Assembly: GCA_905221605.1 (NCBI GenBank)
Contig: CAJNDS010002094.1
Coordinates: forward strand, 248,001-312,000
DNA length: 64,000 nt
Reading direction: 5' to 3'
Origin: Symbiodinium natans
Taxonomy: Eukaryota > Sar > Dinophyceae > Suessiales > Symbiodiniaceae
In this document: positions 33,303 through 45,365 of the stretch, in pieces
Layout: each line of letters starts with the position of its first letter
Position numbering within the stretch: the stretch's first letter is position 1
Made by a program: the position numbers and the translations under genes
The notes under the pieces: generated by a model
The model's database searches: none
The model's input: the letters and a program-made list of their open reading frames with translations, nothing else
Told to the model about the DNA's origin: nothing

Positions 33303-36300
33303 CTTACGGTTAACAGCAAACCCTGACGCAAGATCTCTGTGGGGACCTGGTCGGAAACAGCAGTCTGACGGGATTCTTTGGCTCACGTGTTCGACATACA
33401 GCGACATACAGCTAGACGTTGCATTTGCTGCTGGCCAGCTGTAGGGTGCACTCTGCGGAGGCAGACCCTAGAGGCCCTAGAGTCCTAGAGACCTTGCAAA
33501 CAACAGGGTTCGTAGTCTCTAGACCACCCCAGCAATAACCCCCAATCTATAGAAACCCCCGCATGGCATGGTGCCTACATCAGGTCTGCAACCCCGCTTG
33601 GGGCCAAGATGAAGCTCCCCATCATCCGAAGATCTCAGGCGGGCATGCGTGGCTGCAGCCTACCAGCCTGGACATGATACCGATACAGCCGGGCCACAAG
33701 CCGCAGACTCGAAACCTGGCACTTGAAAGCTGCCTTGGCAAGCTTCGGCGCATGACGTGGACTTCCACAGATCTCCAGATCACAGGCGCCAGCCTCGAGG
33801 TGAGCGCACATGCACAGGCCCGTCTTCATGAACTTCAACCGACGTTCTTGATTACCAATCCCCAAAATAACCCTGCAGAAGGAACCCTACGTAGTCTCTG
33901 CATCTGAAAACTCAATGAGCAAAGCGAGAGGCTTTTGATGCCCAAGGGAAGGATGGCTCAGATCCCTATACAATTCTGCACTCCAGCCATGACAGGGAAG
34001 GAGTGGGATGCGCGCCAACCTGTCCAGCTCTTTTCTTCAATGTGGCCATGGCTTCGGAATAACCTGAGGCAGTTCACACTGCAACTCGGGAGGACCAGAA
34101 CCCGAAGGATCAAGGCGAGCGGCAAAGGAGACATCCTTGACAGAGTCTTGGTCTCTCCAGCTTTTGAACACACTTCGATAGAGCAGGCAGAGGTGAGCCG
34201 AGTGAGCCGAGTTTGCCACGGAGCAGATGGTCCGCACGTACTGCGCTCTAGTAGCTTCCTTCACTGGGGATGATTCGAGACGCCACGCAACAGATCGCAA
34301 AGATGCCGGAATTTTCACGCAGACCGAGGGCCTGCTGTCGATATGCGTGGATAACCACCACTTTCCACGGACCAGCAAGTGAGCATGAAGTGAAGAGATG
34401 CAGCAAGCTTCTTGGCAAACGTAAACAGAAACTGCTAGCTCGCAAGATGTGGACTTGGGAGGCAGGTGCTGGACAGCCCTATCTCCTCTCGCTGTTCTTA
34501 CAGCCTATCGCTGCGCTGTTACATCTGCTGCTCAGAGCACAGCGTGGCCCTTGCAACCCGGGTGTCCTTCAGCTTGTCGCCCACTGCTTTCACAGGCTGT
34601 CAGCACTGTCAAGACACAGCCCCGGCCTTGAGAACTTCTGAGGACAGAGCGGAAGCCTCAGCACTTTCCACGTTCTCAGCTCCCTTGGGTCATCGCAGTC
34701 ATCGCTCCTTGAGTCCAGCGTCCCACCTCTGACAGCGTGGCATCTTCAGTGGTCAGGTGGAAGGCCTGGACCTTTGGAACCTAAGACTTGAATACGCTGA
34801 ATACGCCTGGCACTCCGTCAAATGGCCCTTAGAAAGTTGGCAGAGAATCACGCAGGCATCCGCATCCAATCACCCCGAACACAAACCCCTCGAAACCTAA
34901 GCTGGAACCACACCCGAACGAAGGAGAAGAGCTCTCATCGCTGCGGAACTCTGAGTTGGGAAATGCTCAGCCTCTGTGGAACAAATTTCCACAAGGCTAA
35001 GGCCCCATGACGGCTTGGCAGGATCAGGATGGCTCTAAGGGCTGAGTCAGGGCCTTGAGATGCCCTGACCTCGCTTACTTCGCTTACATCTTGCTGTATC
35101 AATGAGCAGAAGGCCCTCTGACACGCAGAGCAGCTGAGCTGAGTGAGCCATGGCCGGTCTCTACAAACAAAAAGACAAGGCAAGTCTCCATCGGCCTCGT
35201 GGACACATCAACCTCTTTGCTGTTGCAGCAGATGCACTTCGGTGCGGATGAAAACGCAAACATCCGTCCGCATCCATGCACTTGTCTCTGGCCAAGGGCT
35301 TCCATGTACGGATGAGAGATTTTTGGCCACACCGACACACGTACAATGATTCAGACGTTACATGGTGATGGAAACACAGGCTCAACGTGGCAATACCAGC
35401 ACTGCTACTAGGCTACTGCGAAACACACACGGGCGTGCCATATGCATCTCCAACACTCGCAATGTGTCCACAGTGTCGGCGCAGCGCCATTTTGGGAATG
35501 CGATCATGTCTTGAAGGACTCGGTATCGTGGCAAAGCTCAACAGCCATTGCACCTTTCCATCTCATGCGCCAAAGAGGTGAAACGTCAACCTTGGGTCAG
35601 GTCGCTGTCAGTTCAGCCCATCACGAGCTGTCATTTTGATCGCCTTATTTCGGGATCCCCCGCATCACTGCACAAAATTCGCGGAACGTTCTCGGAAACT
35701 CCCCTGCCATATCTGCAATTGTACAATCCTGACAAGCCGAGCTGTCTGAAAGCAAGGAATGTCCTCCGAGGTGAGATCTAGACCGGGAAGGTTCCAACTT
35801 TGGCCGCACAGGTAGGTCCAGAGGTTTCTAATTCCGGCCGCTGGAGGGTTCTGAACATGAAGTGAACATGCTCACGATGTGGCACGTGCACAGATGTCCG
35901 CACTTGACCTTGCCTGCAACGAGAAGGTTCTGTTGAGGGTGCCTACGCGCACAGCTTATGAAAATCCGCAGCATATATGAGTTGAGCCTCCCAAATTTCG
36001 AAACAAGCGCCGAAGCTCCGGAGCCTCACTGAGCAGCATTTACTAAGCATCTACTGAGTATGACACTTCGACTCGGCACAACGCGAAGCTAGCCTGACGG
36101 GGACACTTCTCCGGGAACAGATCCCAAAGGCAATCTTGAAGCCAGTCCACTGAGAGGCCAGGGCCCCTGCAAGTGGAAGGCCAGACACCCGTCATCCGTG
36201 GTGGACACGATGCCTAGGCTACTTGCATCTACTTGCAGAGCCTGCGCCGGCCTTTTCTGAAACACTGCCAGAAGGGCTTGGGATGTTGACACTCAAAGGG

Positions 36301-37210
36301 GTTGCATGTAAAGCTGTATTGCGGATGCTAGTCATCCCAACTGCACCATGAGAGCCGACGCTTGGCATCTTCGACCCCGCCCTGCATGCGGGATGCTGCG
36401 CATCAAATCAGCGGCTGCACAGGCTGAACACAGCCGAAGCTGCTGCACACACCATAGCTCCAGGTTGCGCGCATTTCGGACGAGCTTATCCACTGGCATG
36501 GTGATCTTGGCCAGTTTTGGGAATTGCGCGCTGGTACAGGAATCAGACATGTAGTGTACATGACAAGGCAACCTCGGTCATCACAAACTGCAACGCACGC
36601 CGAGTTCCATCCCAGCCTTGTACAGAAGCCACATCAACCTGGATACAGTCGCTGCGACCCATGTACCCATCCAAATGAGCTGAGATTGACGCGGGCTTCT
36701 TATGCACCCGACTAACCCCAAGGCCCAAAGGCAAAGCTATCTGCCGATGCGCGGGGCCCTGACACTGCACATTGGTGGGCAAACAAAACGTCGCTGGCCA
36801 AAGTTCACCTCATGATCCAGCCGGAGCCGGACGTCGTCTGCGACCTGGCCCGGGCTGGTGTCAGCTGCGATTGGCAGTGTGCAGATTTGTCCTCCACGAA
36901 GACTTCATGCACAACCTCGACCTGCAGTAAGACCCTAAGGACCTAAGGTTGGGACGGGTATAGTCTCCAAGTCTCAAGCGGCTCCGTTTGGCCCTTACAG
37001 GTGGCTGCCTGGTAGACGGCGATGAGAACGGACTCTCACGGAGCCGTTGCCACAGATCTCACCATGGCAGCCTCACCCAAGCCCGGACCACGTGAGGCTC
37101 AACGTGCAAAGTGAGGTGGAGCCGGTGGAGCTTCCACTCCGCCGTGGAAGCTCCGAAGCAAGGCGACCAGCGCTCTTCCACATCTGGACACCGGCTGGCA
37201 AAACCTGCTT
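33303..37210. other. No gene supported
   Basis: Only short frames without family features. I saw no clear repeat, RNA gene or exon series. Confidence 0.35.
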
Positions 37211-37402
37211 CAGAAGTTTCTGCTTGGCGGTCCAAAGGGTTGGTGCCTCACTTGTGTACCTTTCTGCACCATATGCCCAGCAGCTGCACGTGAAGCCGAG
37301 CAGCGGTGGCAGTGTTCGTGGTGGCAGGGGTGGCAGTGGTGGCTGATATTCTGTTCAGGTTCATGTTAGAACCGGAAAGGTGTCTGATCATGTCTCATTG
37401 CG
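37211..37402 (+). repeat. Duplicated segment c, copy 1 (ends in Gly/Ser-coding tail)
   Basis: Closely similar to 39,041-39,231. Both copies end in a frame coding YAQQLHVKPSSGGSV plus a Gly-rich tail and a TGA. Copy 1 lacks 4 bases upstream of that point compared with copy 2, so the upstream reading frames differ. Either a duplicated gene 3' end or a non-coding repeat. Confidence 0.85.
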
Positions 37403-37970
37403 CAGCCGACATGTCAATCATCCTGCGGTCTTCCCGAGGCGTGTGACAACAGACGCTGTATTTCGCCCTCCATAAACATGGCCCAAGCTCGATAGCACCA
37501 CATACACAACCTTTCTGCAAAGATGCTCAGCTTCTTGCAAGATGTACACGCTTGCTTCGATTGAAAAACTGTGTTCGGGCCGCCTTGCTTTAACGATGGC
37601 ACTGGTGCCAGCTCATCGTTGGCGCAGCTGTTGAGATGAAAACTGGAATCGATGAGATTTCAACACTGTCTCGTCAGGTTCACTGCAACTGTCGTCGTGG
37701 CTCCTGCGACGTTTAGGTGCTTTTTGCTTTGCTGAACACAGCGGTTGACCGTTGCGCGTACTGTTGTTACATTCGCATTAACTCAGCGCCAGAACCGCAC
37801 CAAAGGTGCGGCTTTCTCAGGCTACTACCTCAAGCAAGTTGTGCAAGTCTACGACTCACCAGACAATTATGACTTCGACGTAGCGGACCTAACGGTGGAA
37901 GCATAACCTTGCCCTCACGCTGCGCGACTTACCGGCACGGCGCAACAATTACAGCCTGCATCAGCCATGC

Positions 37971-38055
37971 GGGGCCCGAGTCTCAGCTTGAAAGGCGTGT
38001 CAAGCACCTACCTGCTTTGAGCTGCACAATCTGTTGAAGTGTACACAAAGGTTTC
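37971..38055 (+). repeat. Segment d, copy 1 (second copy 40,567-40,743)
   Basis: GGGGCCCG-GAGTCTCAG...AAGCACCT...TGCTTTGAGCT...CAATCTGTTGA...GTACACAAAGG is shared with 40,567-40,743, where about 100 extra bases split the block. Confidence 0.75.
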
Positions 38056-38861
38056 CACTTCGAATGCCTAGGCGACGCGCCAGCAAAATTCGCACTGTCG
38101 GCAGCCATGGGGTGGGCCGGCGATGCATCATGGCCTACAACGAACGATGGGGTTTCAGGCTTCTGTTGGACCTCACAAGACATGCAATGGTTTGTGTGAT
38201 CAACGCATAGCCTACCGGAATACAGATCTTTTGTCAGAGGCAATCAAGTTCTATGTGTAGCTCGCTTCAGGCAACCAGCATGCCAATTTCTCAATGTCGG
38301 TCCTGACTGATCCTAGAAGGAAAAAGGCTGTGGGATGATTGCAACGATACGAAGTCACAGCAATTGAGGCGCTGAGGTGCTTAGAAGTGTCTAGGCTGTG
38401 TCTAGGGTGCAGTAGGTCGCTAGGTACTCCATGCGACAACGAGAATTATAAACAGTTCTAGAGCGACTATACAGGATAATTTTATGTCATTCGGCTCCTA
38501 CATTATCTCATGCTTGACTCATGCCAACATGAACATGCTAAACCCGCTGCCTCCCGTTTAGGCCTTGCATCGCGAGTATGCAAAGCCATGCAAAACCCCT
38601 CACTTGACTATTGAACATGTTGTGTAGCTTGCTCACGAGCTGGAATTCTCTTTGAAGACACATTTTTTCCCAACGAGCAGCGTCCCTGTCATCGTTAGCT
38701 CTGCATGTTGCGAGCCTTGAATCCGGGTGCGTAAGGTGCTCTCCCTATCTGTGGGCTCCAGAAGCCTGTTCAGAAGCGCTGCCTGTGCGGACAAGAGGAT
38801 GCCCAGATGGCATCAGATCTTTCTAAAGACATGTGAAGTCCTTACAGCTGACAGCAGTTCG

Positions 38862-39000
38862 TGGACGCTGAACTGCCATCAGGGGTGCGCAAGCTCATTG
38901 CAGCTCGAGCCTTCCAAGCAGCTGTAACACGGCGCTTGCCCCGGCCTCGCTGGCGCGTGGCTTGCACGTACAATACTTGAAGGCGAAACGGTGGGAGGCG
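38862..39000 (+). repeat. Segment e, copy 1 (second copy 40,780-40,972)
   Basis: Shares the GAACTGCCATCAGGG...AAGCTCA.TGCAGCTCG block and a perfect core from GGCTTGCACGTACAATACTT onward with 40,780-40,972. The plus-strand frame codes LHVQYLKAKRW in both copies. Copy 2 carries an internal tandem duplication of about 60 bases. Confidence 0.85.
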
Positions 39001-39040
39001 AGTCTGCATGCGGTAGTGCTTAAGCTGATTGCACAATGTG

Positions 39041-39231
39041 CAGAAGTTTCTGCTTGGTGGTCCAAAGGGTTGGTGCCTCACTTGTGTACCTTTCTGCACC
39101 AGACATATGCCCAGCAGCTGCACGTGAAGCCGAGCAGCGGTGGCAGTGTTAGTGGTGGCAGTGGTGGCAGTGGTGGCTGATATTCTCATGTTAGAATCGG
39201 AAGGGTTTCTGATCATGTCTCATTGCCTCAT
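39041..39231 (+). repeat. Duplicated segment c, copy 2
   Basis: Second copy of 37,211-37,402, 1,830 bases away. Its open frame runs continuously from segment e (LHVQYLKAKRWEASLHAVVL) through AEVSAWWSKGLVPHL to a Gly/Ser tail (GGSVSGGSGGSGG) and stop at 39,178-39,180. Confidence 0.85.
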
Positions 39232-39790
39232 TGCGTTGGAGCCCACGGTAGATCTCTAAAGTACGCCTCCAGAGCACCACGCGTTGTGGCTTTAGGGAAC
39301 TCCACTTTAGCTGCTTAGGATAATGCCAACGCGAGGGATTTGGCAGGATGCGCGTTCGTCAGGCCAGCCCGACAGGATTGTAGGGCAGAGGGTCAAAGCT
39401 TCCAGTCACATGCATCGTCTCGGGCATGCAACTTGGAGCTGTTGAGAAACGACCTTAAACCGCCTTCCTCCGCCTCGGACACCGGAACGGCTTCACGGTT
39501 TCACGCTTAGGCATATGATGCACTCAATGATGCAGGAATCCACTTACACCCACTTACACCCGGGCATGAAGCTTCCACTACAAGCAGTGCAGGAGTCCAG
39601 GAGGTGCTTGTACGAAGAGTGAACACTAGGAAGTGTCCATGCCAAGTGGAAGAGGCTTAGCAGGTATGCTTTTGATGCTTCCGCGCGCCTGCTGGCATGG
39701 TGACGTGTGACAAGGCGATCCAACTTCTGAGGCCAAAGCCGCAGGGGCAGCCTCTACAATACCCCTACAATACCATGGAACCTGAAAACA

Positions 39791-40331
39791 AGACAATATC
39801 TTCACCTTCAGCGGAAACAACGGAAACGAAACTGCAATCTTCGACACTTCAACGTCTGAACTTGCAGGTTTGCCTCCACCGCTGCCAGATGGCGGACGGC
39901 AATGTTGCACTTGGGAAGGTCCCCCCCTCATGTCGCGTAGCAAAAGAAAGGGATAGACTGGCATTCAGAAGCACGTTCGGCAAACACTGCGTTCTCCAAG
40001 CTCCCAGCATGTGTGTGCGATCTACCCGAGAAGGCAACATGACAGGTATCCAGCCAGAGGCACGATTAAGATTGTGTTGACTGCATGCTCCGATGCGCAC
40101 GAGCAGGGATGTGGGGCGAAAAAGTGCTGACACGACGAGCGGTCAGCCCTACAATGGCAGACCAACAACGCACGTCCGGAAAATCTTCGCCTTCAGTGGA
40201 AACGAGAAAAAGACTCCAATCTTAGGCGGTTCAACGTCTGAATTTTGCAGGTTTGCCTCCACTGCTGCCAGACGGCGGACTCCCCGGCGGACTGCAATGT
40301 TGCACTTGGGAAGGTCCCCCGCTCATGTCGT
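39791..40331 (+). repeat. Repeat array a-b-a' (second locus of the a/b family)
   Basis: Order here is a (39,791-39,951), b (39,975-40,130), a' (40,155-40,331, more diverged). At the 29-kb locus the order is b then a, separated by about 410 bases instead of about 25. Together these suggest an original tandem a-b array. Confidence 0.85.
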
Positions 40332-40566
40332 GGAGCCCTGTCCAGAAGGAGCCTAGATGGGGCCTTTCGTTGGGGGATGGGGGTGTCGACTGTCAGGCAG
40401 GTGAGCTCGACATGAAGCTGGAGTAGAGGAAAAGAGCCCTACTCTATGTCTAACGTCTATTGCCTAAAGGGTCCTTTGGCCTTTGGCCCAGCCAAACTTA
40501 GCTCGCGACTCCTTGTTCTAGTGGCCTGGATTGTGGTGTTGAGTTGTAACTTGTAACTTGTAGCAA

Positions 40567-40972
40567 TGGGCGGGGCCCGCGAGTCTCAGATTGAAAGGCA
40601 CGCTAAGCACCTGCTTTGAGCTCGTCCGAGCTCAGTAAGCCCCCCTACTTCTGAGGGGGGCGCGAACAGTGTGCAAGCAACAAGTGGTGCCAGCATCACT
40701 GAATCGCTCAACAATCTGTTGAGATGTACACAAAGGCTTCAACGATGTCATCGTGGACAGCGACTCAGTGTGCAACAGGCGCTGAACTGCCATCAGGGCT
40801 GCTTAAGCTCACTGCAGCTCGTGGACAGCGACCCAGCAGTGTAACAGGCACTGAACTCCCCATCAAAGCACAGTTCTCGCCCTTCCAAGAAGCTGTTGAC
40901 AAGGCACTTGCCTGGGCCTGGCTGGCACCTGGCTTGCACGTACAATACTTGAAGGCGAAACGGTGGCAGGCT
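40567..40972 (+). repeat. Segments d and e, copy 2
   Basis: Colinear partial copy of the 37,971-39,000 region, with the intervening ~800 bases missing. It contains an insertion (about 40,621-40,715) with a C-run/G-run inverted pair (CCCCCCTACTTCTGAGGGGGG). Confidence 0.8.
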
Positions 40973-41614
40973 GCCTCCAGATTGCACAGAAGGCACCCCA
41001 GAAGAGTCGTTGGAGGTGGGGTTCGCCGGGGCTATAAGAAAAAGGCCCTGAGCAAGTAAGCCGACGGAGATGCAATCCTCAAAGATGGCCATCCAGCTCG
41101 GAGAACTCCTTGGCCCACCGGAGTGGATTCCCGACCAGTGGTTTCGCGTTCTTTGGCACCCGACTTGCTTTGCTGAAAGTGAAAGCCAGAGAGTGCCGTT
41201 GTGCCTCGACTTCCGGACTGGAACCGAAAGCCCCTGGCGGCGGGGGTGGGAGTCTGCATGCGGTACCTTGTAAATGGGATTTCCCAGATGAGCAGGTGCT
41301 AGACTGGGGTACGGTTGAAACCACCTCTAAACATGGCCCAAAGTATGCGAAAGGATCAAGTCCCACCATGCCTACTTCTGAGGGCAGCAACAACACTGGA
41401 CAACACACAACACTCCTATTGGTGAGGGCAGTGTGAGGCAGAGAGAGAGTGGCGGCTCCTGCTTGTGAGGGCGAGAAGGCCAGCCTGATCAGACTCATCA
41501 ATTGCTCGTGCCGGGAAGGCTCGCATGGAAGGCGCGCCTGATCTCTGTCAGGGCCGCGTCTTGATCCTTCCAACGCGTCGTCTAGAAAGACCATCACCCG
41601 AACTGGCGGGTCCC

Positions 41615-42440
41615 CAACCACTGCGAGTCGGCCATGAGCTCGTGCAGCTCAGGCAGGTCACCATCAGCGCAGCTTTCACCAGCGAGCAGCGCACACAACC
41701 AACACGTTGGCCCCGGAGCATCCGGCGGCCAACAGACGGACCAAAGGCGGCAGGGCGCAGCTGAGGCACATAGCACCCAACCAGCCACGCCTCCCACACC
41801 CAGCGAACAGCCGCCTGACTCCTCCTCCCACACCCGGCGAACAGGTGCCAACAGCCGAGACGGAGGCTTCCTTGCGAAGGCACAGGCTGTTGCTGGTGGC
41901 TAACCTAGCGCCCTGCCGATGTCGTGAATGGCATAGATGTATTGCCATTCCAGTAGAGAGTGCAACATATCGCCGCATCTATGCCTCGGAACAACAGCTT
42001 TGACAGGGATCTAACAAGTGGCCAGCCGCGGCTCACGACGCAAGCCTCGTGAAAGGCACGTCTGCTTCAAAGAAATCCAGCCTTCAGTGGTCCACGGCAC
42101 TTGGAAAGGTTGGAACCCGCCTCCTGTTCGGGATAGGTCTTCAAGTGAAGAAGCCAAGTGGAACTCTGTGCTACAAGTCGAGGGTTGTGCTCTGCAAGCG
42201 TAATTTCATGTTGAACCAACGCACAGGCGTGCTTTGGGTCCGGCCATGGTCAAGGGCAAAACAGACGGGGGCACACGGATTGCGTGAGCACGAGATTGCT
42301 ATCGCGAAGGGCTACGCAAAGGCCCGCGGGGCAGCGCGAAGCTGCGCGTTACACGAAGGGGGGTTGCACGAACGCTACCCGGCTGCGAGCGAAGTCACAT
42401 CACCCCGCGTAGAGTCGCATCACCCAGATATATGTTGAAG
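41615..42440 (+). repeat. Dispersed repeat family f, copy A
   Basis: About 800 bases closely related to copy B (52,034-52,790). Both encode in one frame PTAETEA, RRHRLLLVANLAPCRCREWH and RRIYASEQQL followed by a stop. Copy A carries an extra 30-40 base segment near 41,805-41,840 that shifts the frame upstream of this block. It may derive from a Ser/Pro-rich coding sequence, but I recognise none. Confidence 0.9.
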
Positions 42441-45263
42441 CCTTTCCTGCAAGGTGGTACCGCGATGGCACAGCCAGTTCAGCTTTGTGTTTGTGCTTTC
42501 TTCATACAGAAAGTCCTCTAGGGTGCGAGCTGTCGAAGATTCGCTGCATTTGAGATAGTCGGGCTTTTACATGTTCCGAGAAATCAGCGCTGAAACCCGA
42601 GGCTTCATCACACGAACTGTTGCTAACTACAGAACCATGTCAGTGACATGTTTAGGGCGCATCCAAGTCACAGGGTTCAGGCGGCTTAACTCTCCAAATG
42701 AGCATCCTTTTTGGGGTCCTTGACGGAGCCCTGAACCCTGGAATCAAGGACAGGTGACTAGCAGGCGGACCCTAACCCTAAACCCTGAACCCTAAAACAG
42801 TTTAGAGGTTTGTCCAGGTCAGGAACAGCGAGATACCAACGTGCTGGCAGTTGAAGGCTCTAGCAGGATATGCGCATTCCAAGACAGGCTCAAGCTATTC
42901 TTGATCCCCTAGATGGTCTCGGTCTCGTCCCAGGCGCTGGCGAAAAAGCCAGAAGTGGAAGCTTCAGAACGTCTCCTCACCAAGCAGGGTACTGTCGCAA
43001 AACACCTCCCCGCAGATTTCGAACACCTTCCCGCAGATTTCGTGCTGTCGCCCTTGTGGATAACCGTCGGTCGGATATGTCCACCCTCCTGGCCTACATC
43101 TCCACTTGCCGGATGATGATGGAGAAATCGCAGTCCGAATCGACAAGCAAGGAGCAGTCCGCTCGGAGCTCGGGACTGCAAATAGCAAACCATCTCAACC
43201 TGTTGGAGGGTCACGCATGGCAGACAAGGACAACTCTGAACATCACCAGGTCATGGTGTAGTGGTGAAGTGTGCATTGTGTGCATGTTGCTGCACGTAAG
43301 TCAGCTTGAAGCTGTGGTGCCCAAGGACTCTTTGGCACATGCTGTGCTGGCGTTGGCATGTCTGCAGAGGCGTGCATGAACTTGCAAGCTGCCCTGACTA
43401 TTAGCCGGCAGCCCCGCCGTACTGCACATTACTTTTGCGGGAGGTGGTTTCTGGATTCTCAAAACCTCAGAGTTCGAAGCCAACTTGAAGATGGACAAAG
43501 GAGCCACAAAAAAATCCTGGACCTGCTCCACCGATTGCTACTCTAGGAGTTCAATGTAGCTGTGAATGTAGCTGTGAGCTTGTACCGCAGCTCGCAGGGG
43601 TATCCTGGACCTCATCTCCCCACTCAGCATGTACATGCAATGCAGAGGCACTCATGCGCTTGCGCTGTCTTGCAGAGACCTTGCGGAGACCCTGCGAACA
43701 CTTGCAAGGCTGAGAAGGGGCTTGAACTGGCCCAAACCCACATTTGGCCTGAAACCTGGGATGTGAAGGAGAAGTGGTCCGAGCAACGATTCGCTTGGGC
43801 CGCTGCGTCTTGAAGTGAACCTCCTTGCTTACCTAGATAGCTAAGGCTGCAGCCAGCGTGGGCTCATAGTAGACACCGCTCTACTTTTGGCATGGGCCTG
43901 CCGAGTATCTGCCACATCAAAACACGCGGGCCCATGGCGGTCTCTGCCGTGGGACTTGGGCTCGAGATGCGCTCAACCGGACATAGCCACGCATAGCATT
44001 GAAGAAGGTGAAGAGAAATGGGTTAGCAGCAAGCGCTGTGGAATCAATTCCTTGCCCTCATGACTCATGAGGATGCTGAAACTGCGGGGGCAAGGGCATG
44101 GCCAAACCCTGAACTCTACACCACCTAAACCCCTGGAGTGCACATGGGCACACCCGCCCAGAGACTTCTCCGATGCCCTGAGACTTTCGCGTGCGGCCGC
44201 AAGGCAAAAAGCTTGGGCAAGCATGATGATCAGTGGTCCTTCAATTGTTGGCGGCCTTCTGGCACCTACTGAGTGGTCAGATTCATGTCAGGGGGAGGCC
44301 AAAGATGGGTGGCTGCATGTCCGGCATTCAGAGAGTCTTCGACCTCGGAACGAGTTGGACTGGCCGACTGTTGGCGAAAGGGCATGAAAACGCATTCCAA
44401 GCAGGTGGAAACAAGCAACTACAGCTTCAAGCACTGCGGCAACCCACACCTGTCAAGCTGTCCGCGACAGCTTGGTCACTTGTTGAAGCCGAATGCCTGG
44501 CACGTTTTTTCATGCCTCAGGCCGCAAGAACGGATCCTCACTTGTTCGAGGCTTTTGCGCCTCTGCACTGAAACCATCATCATTCCTGTGGTTGGACCGA
44601 TACTTAGGCCAAACTGACTTGGAAGAGGCACCAATTTATTAACATCAGCGCCAGGAAATACTGCCAAACATAGACCACCGATGGCCGAGGACAGGGTGCT
44701 CACAGGCATTCTGCTGGAAGCTGCTGAGGGAATGCGCTCATGGAGACACATCCGAGATCACACAGCCCCGGCAAGCATGGAAGCGGCAAGCATTTCAGTC
44801 TCCAGCTGCAACACAAATGCTATTGCATACAGGGGTATTGGAAGGCAAGCGTGTTACTGCCACAAGGCTACAGCCATTTCCAGCTGCACAAGACGCTAGT
44901 AGGCAATTTCAGACTGCACGTCTTCACAGTCTTGTGGCCATGCACACACACCTCTCACTTCCGCATGTTATCCCGGCAGTGCACAGACTTCACGTTTGTG
45001 TTCGCACTTCACAAGTTGCTGGCAATCCATAAGACCTACTGCGTGGAGGCAGTCACCAATGCCACTTCTGCGTTTACCCGCGAAAAGGCAAGGCAGCTAT
45101 AAGGGTTGGCGCTTGGAATAGAGCGGCCTTCGGGCCTGCCAAAGACGTTCTCCCAACTCTCCAAGGCGTCACCAAGTCCATCTCAAGGCTTCCCTGACCT
45201 CTCGCGCAGCCACATGCAGCCACTCACCACTTCCAGGTCGGAAACCCTTTCCGGGGGCCTTAC
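42441..45263. other. No gene supported; short telomere-like patch and a 21-bp duplication
   Basis: CCCTAACCCTAAACCC lies near 42,773-42,797. A 21-bp unit is tandemly duplicated at 43,001-43,042. A 169-codon plus-strand frame (42,870-43,379) is within chance length and contains that duplication. Nothing else recognised. Confidence 0.4.
43001..43042 (+). repeat. 21-bp tandem duplication
   Basis: Two copies of AACACC(T/C)... ending GCAGATTTCG, differing at one base. Confidence 0.95.
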
Positions 45264-45365
45264 GTTACGGAGCAATCCAAACGCCTCTGGCTTGTCGAAC
45301 TTGAGCTTAAAGTGGGCCACTTCTTCGTGTATGGTGAGGGTGGAGGGCCTTGCCAAGGTGCCTCG
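45264..45365 (-). CDS. Exon-like segment, unidentified
   Basis: The minus-strand frame reads TIHEEVAHFKLKFDKPEAFG then LLRN, followed at once by a GTAAGG donor; the frame beyond (PPERVSDLEV) is also open. The acceptor may be GAG|GC or AAG|GC near 45,352-45,365. Charged, well-ordered composition is unlike the other frames nearby. Family unknown. Confidence 0.35.
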
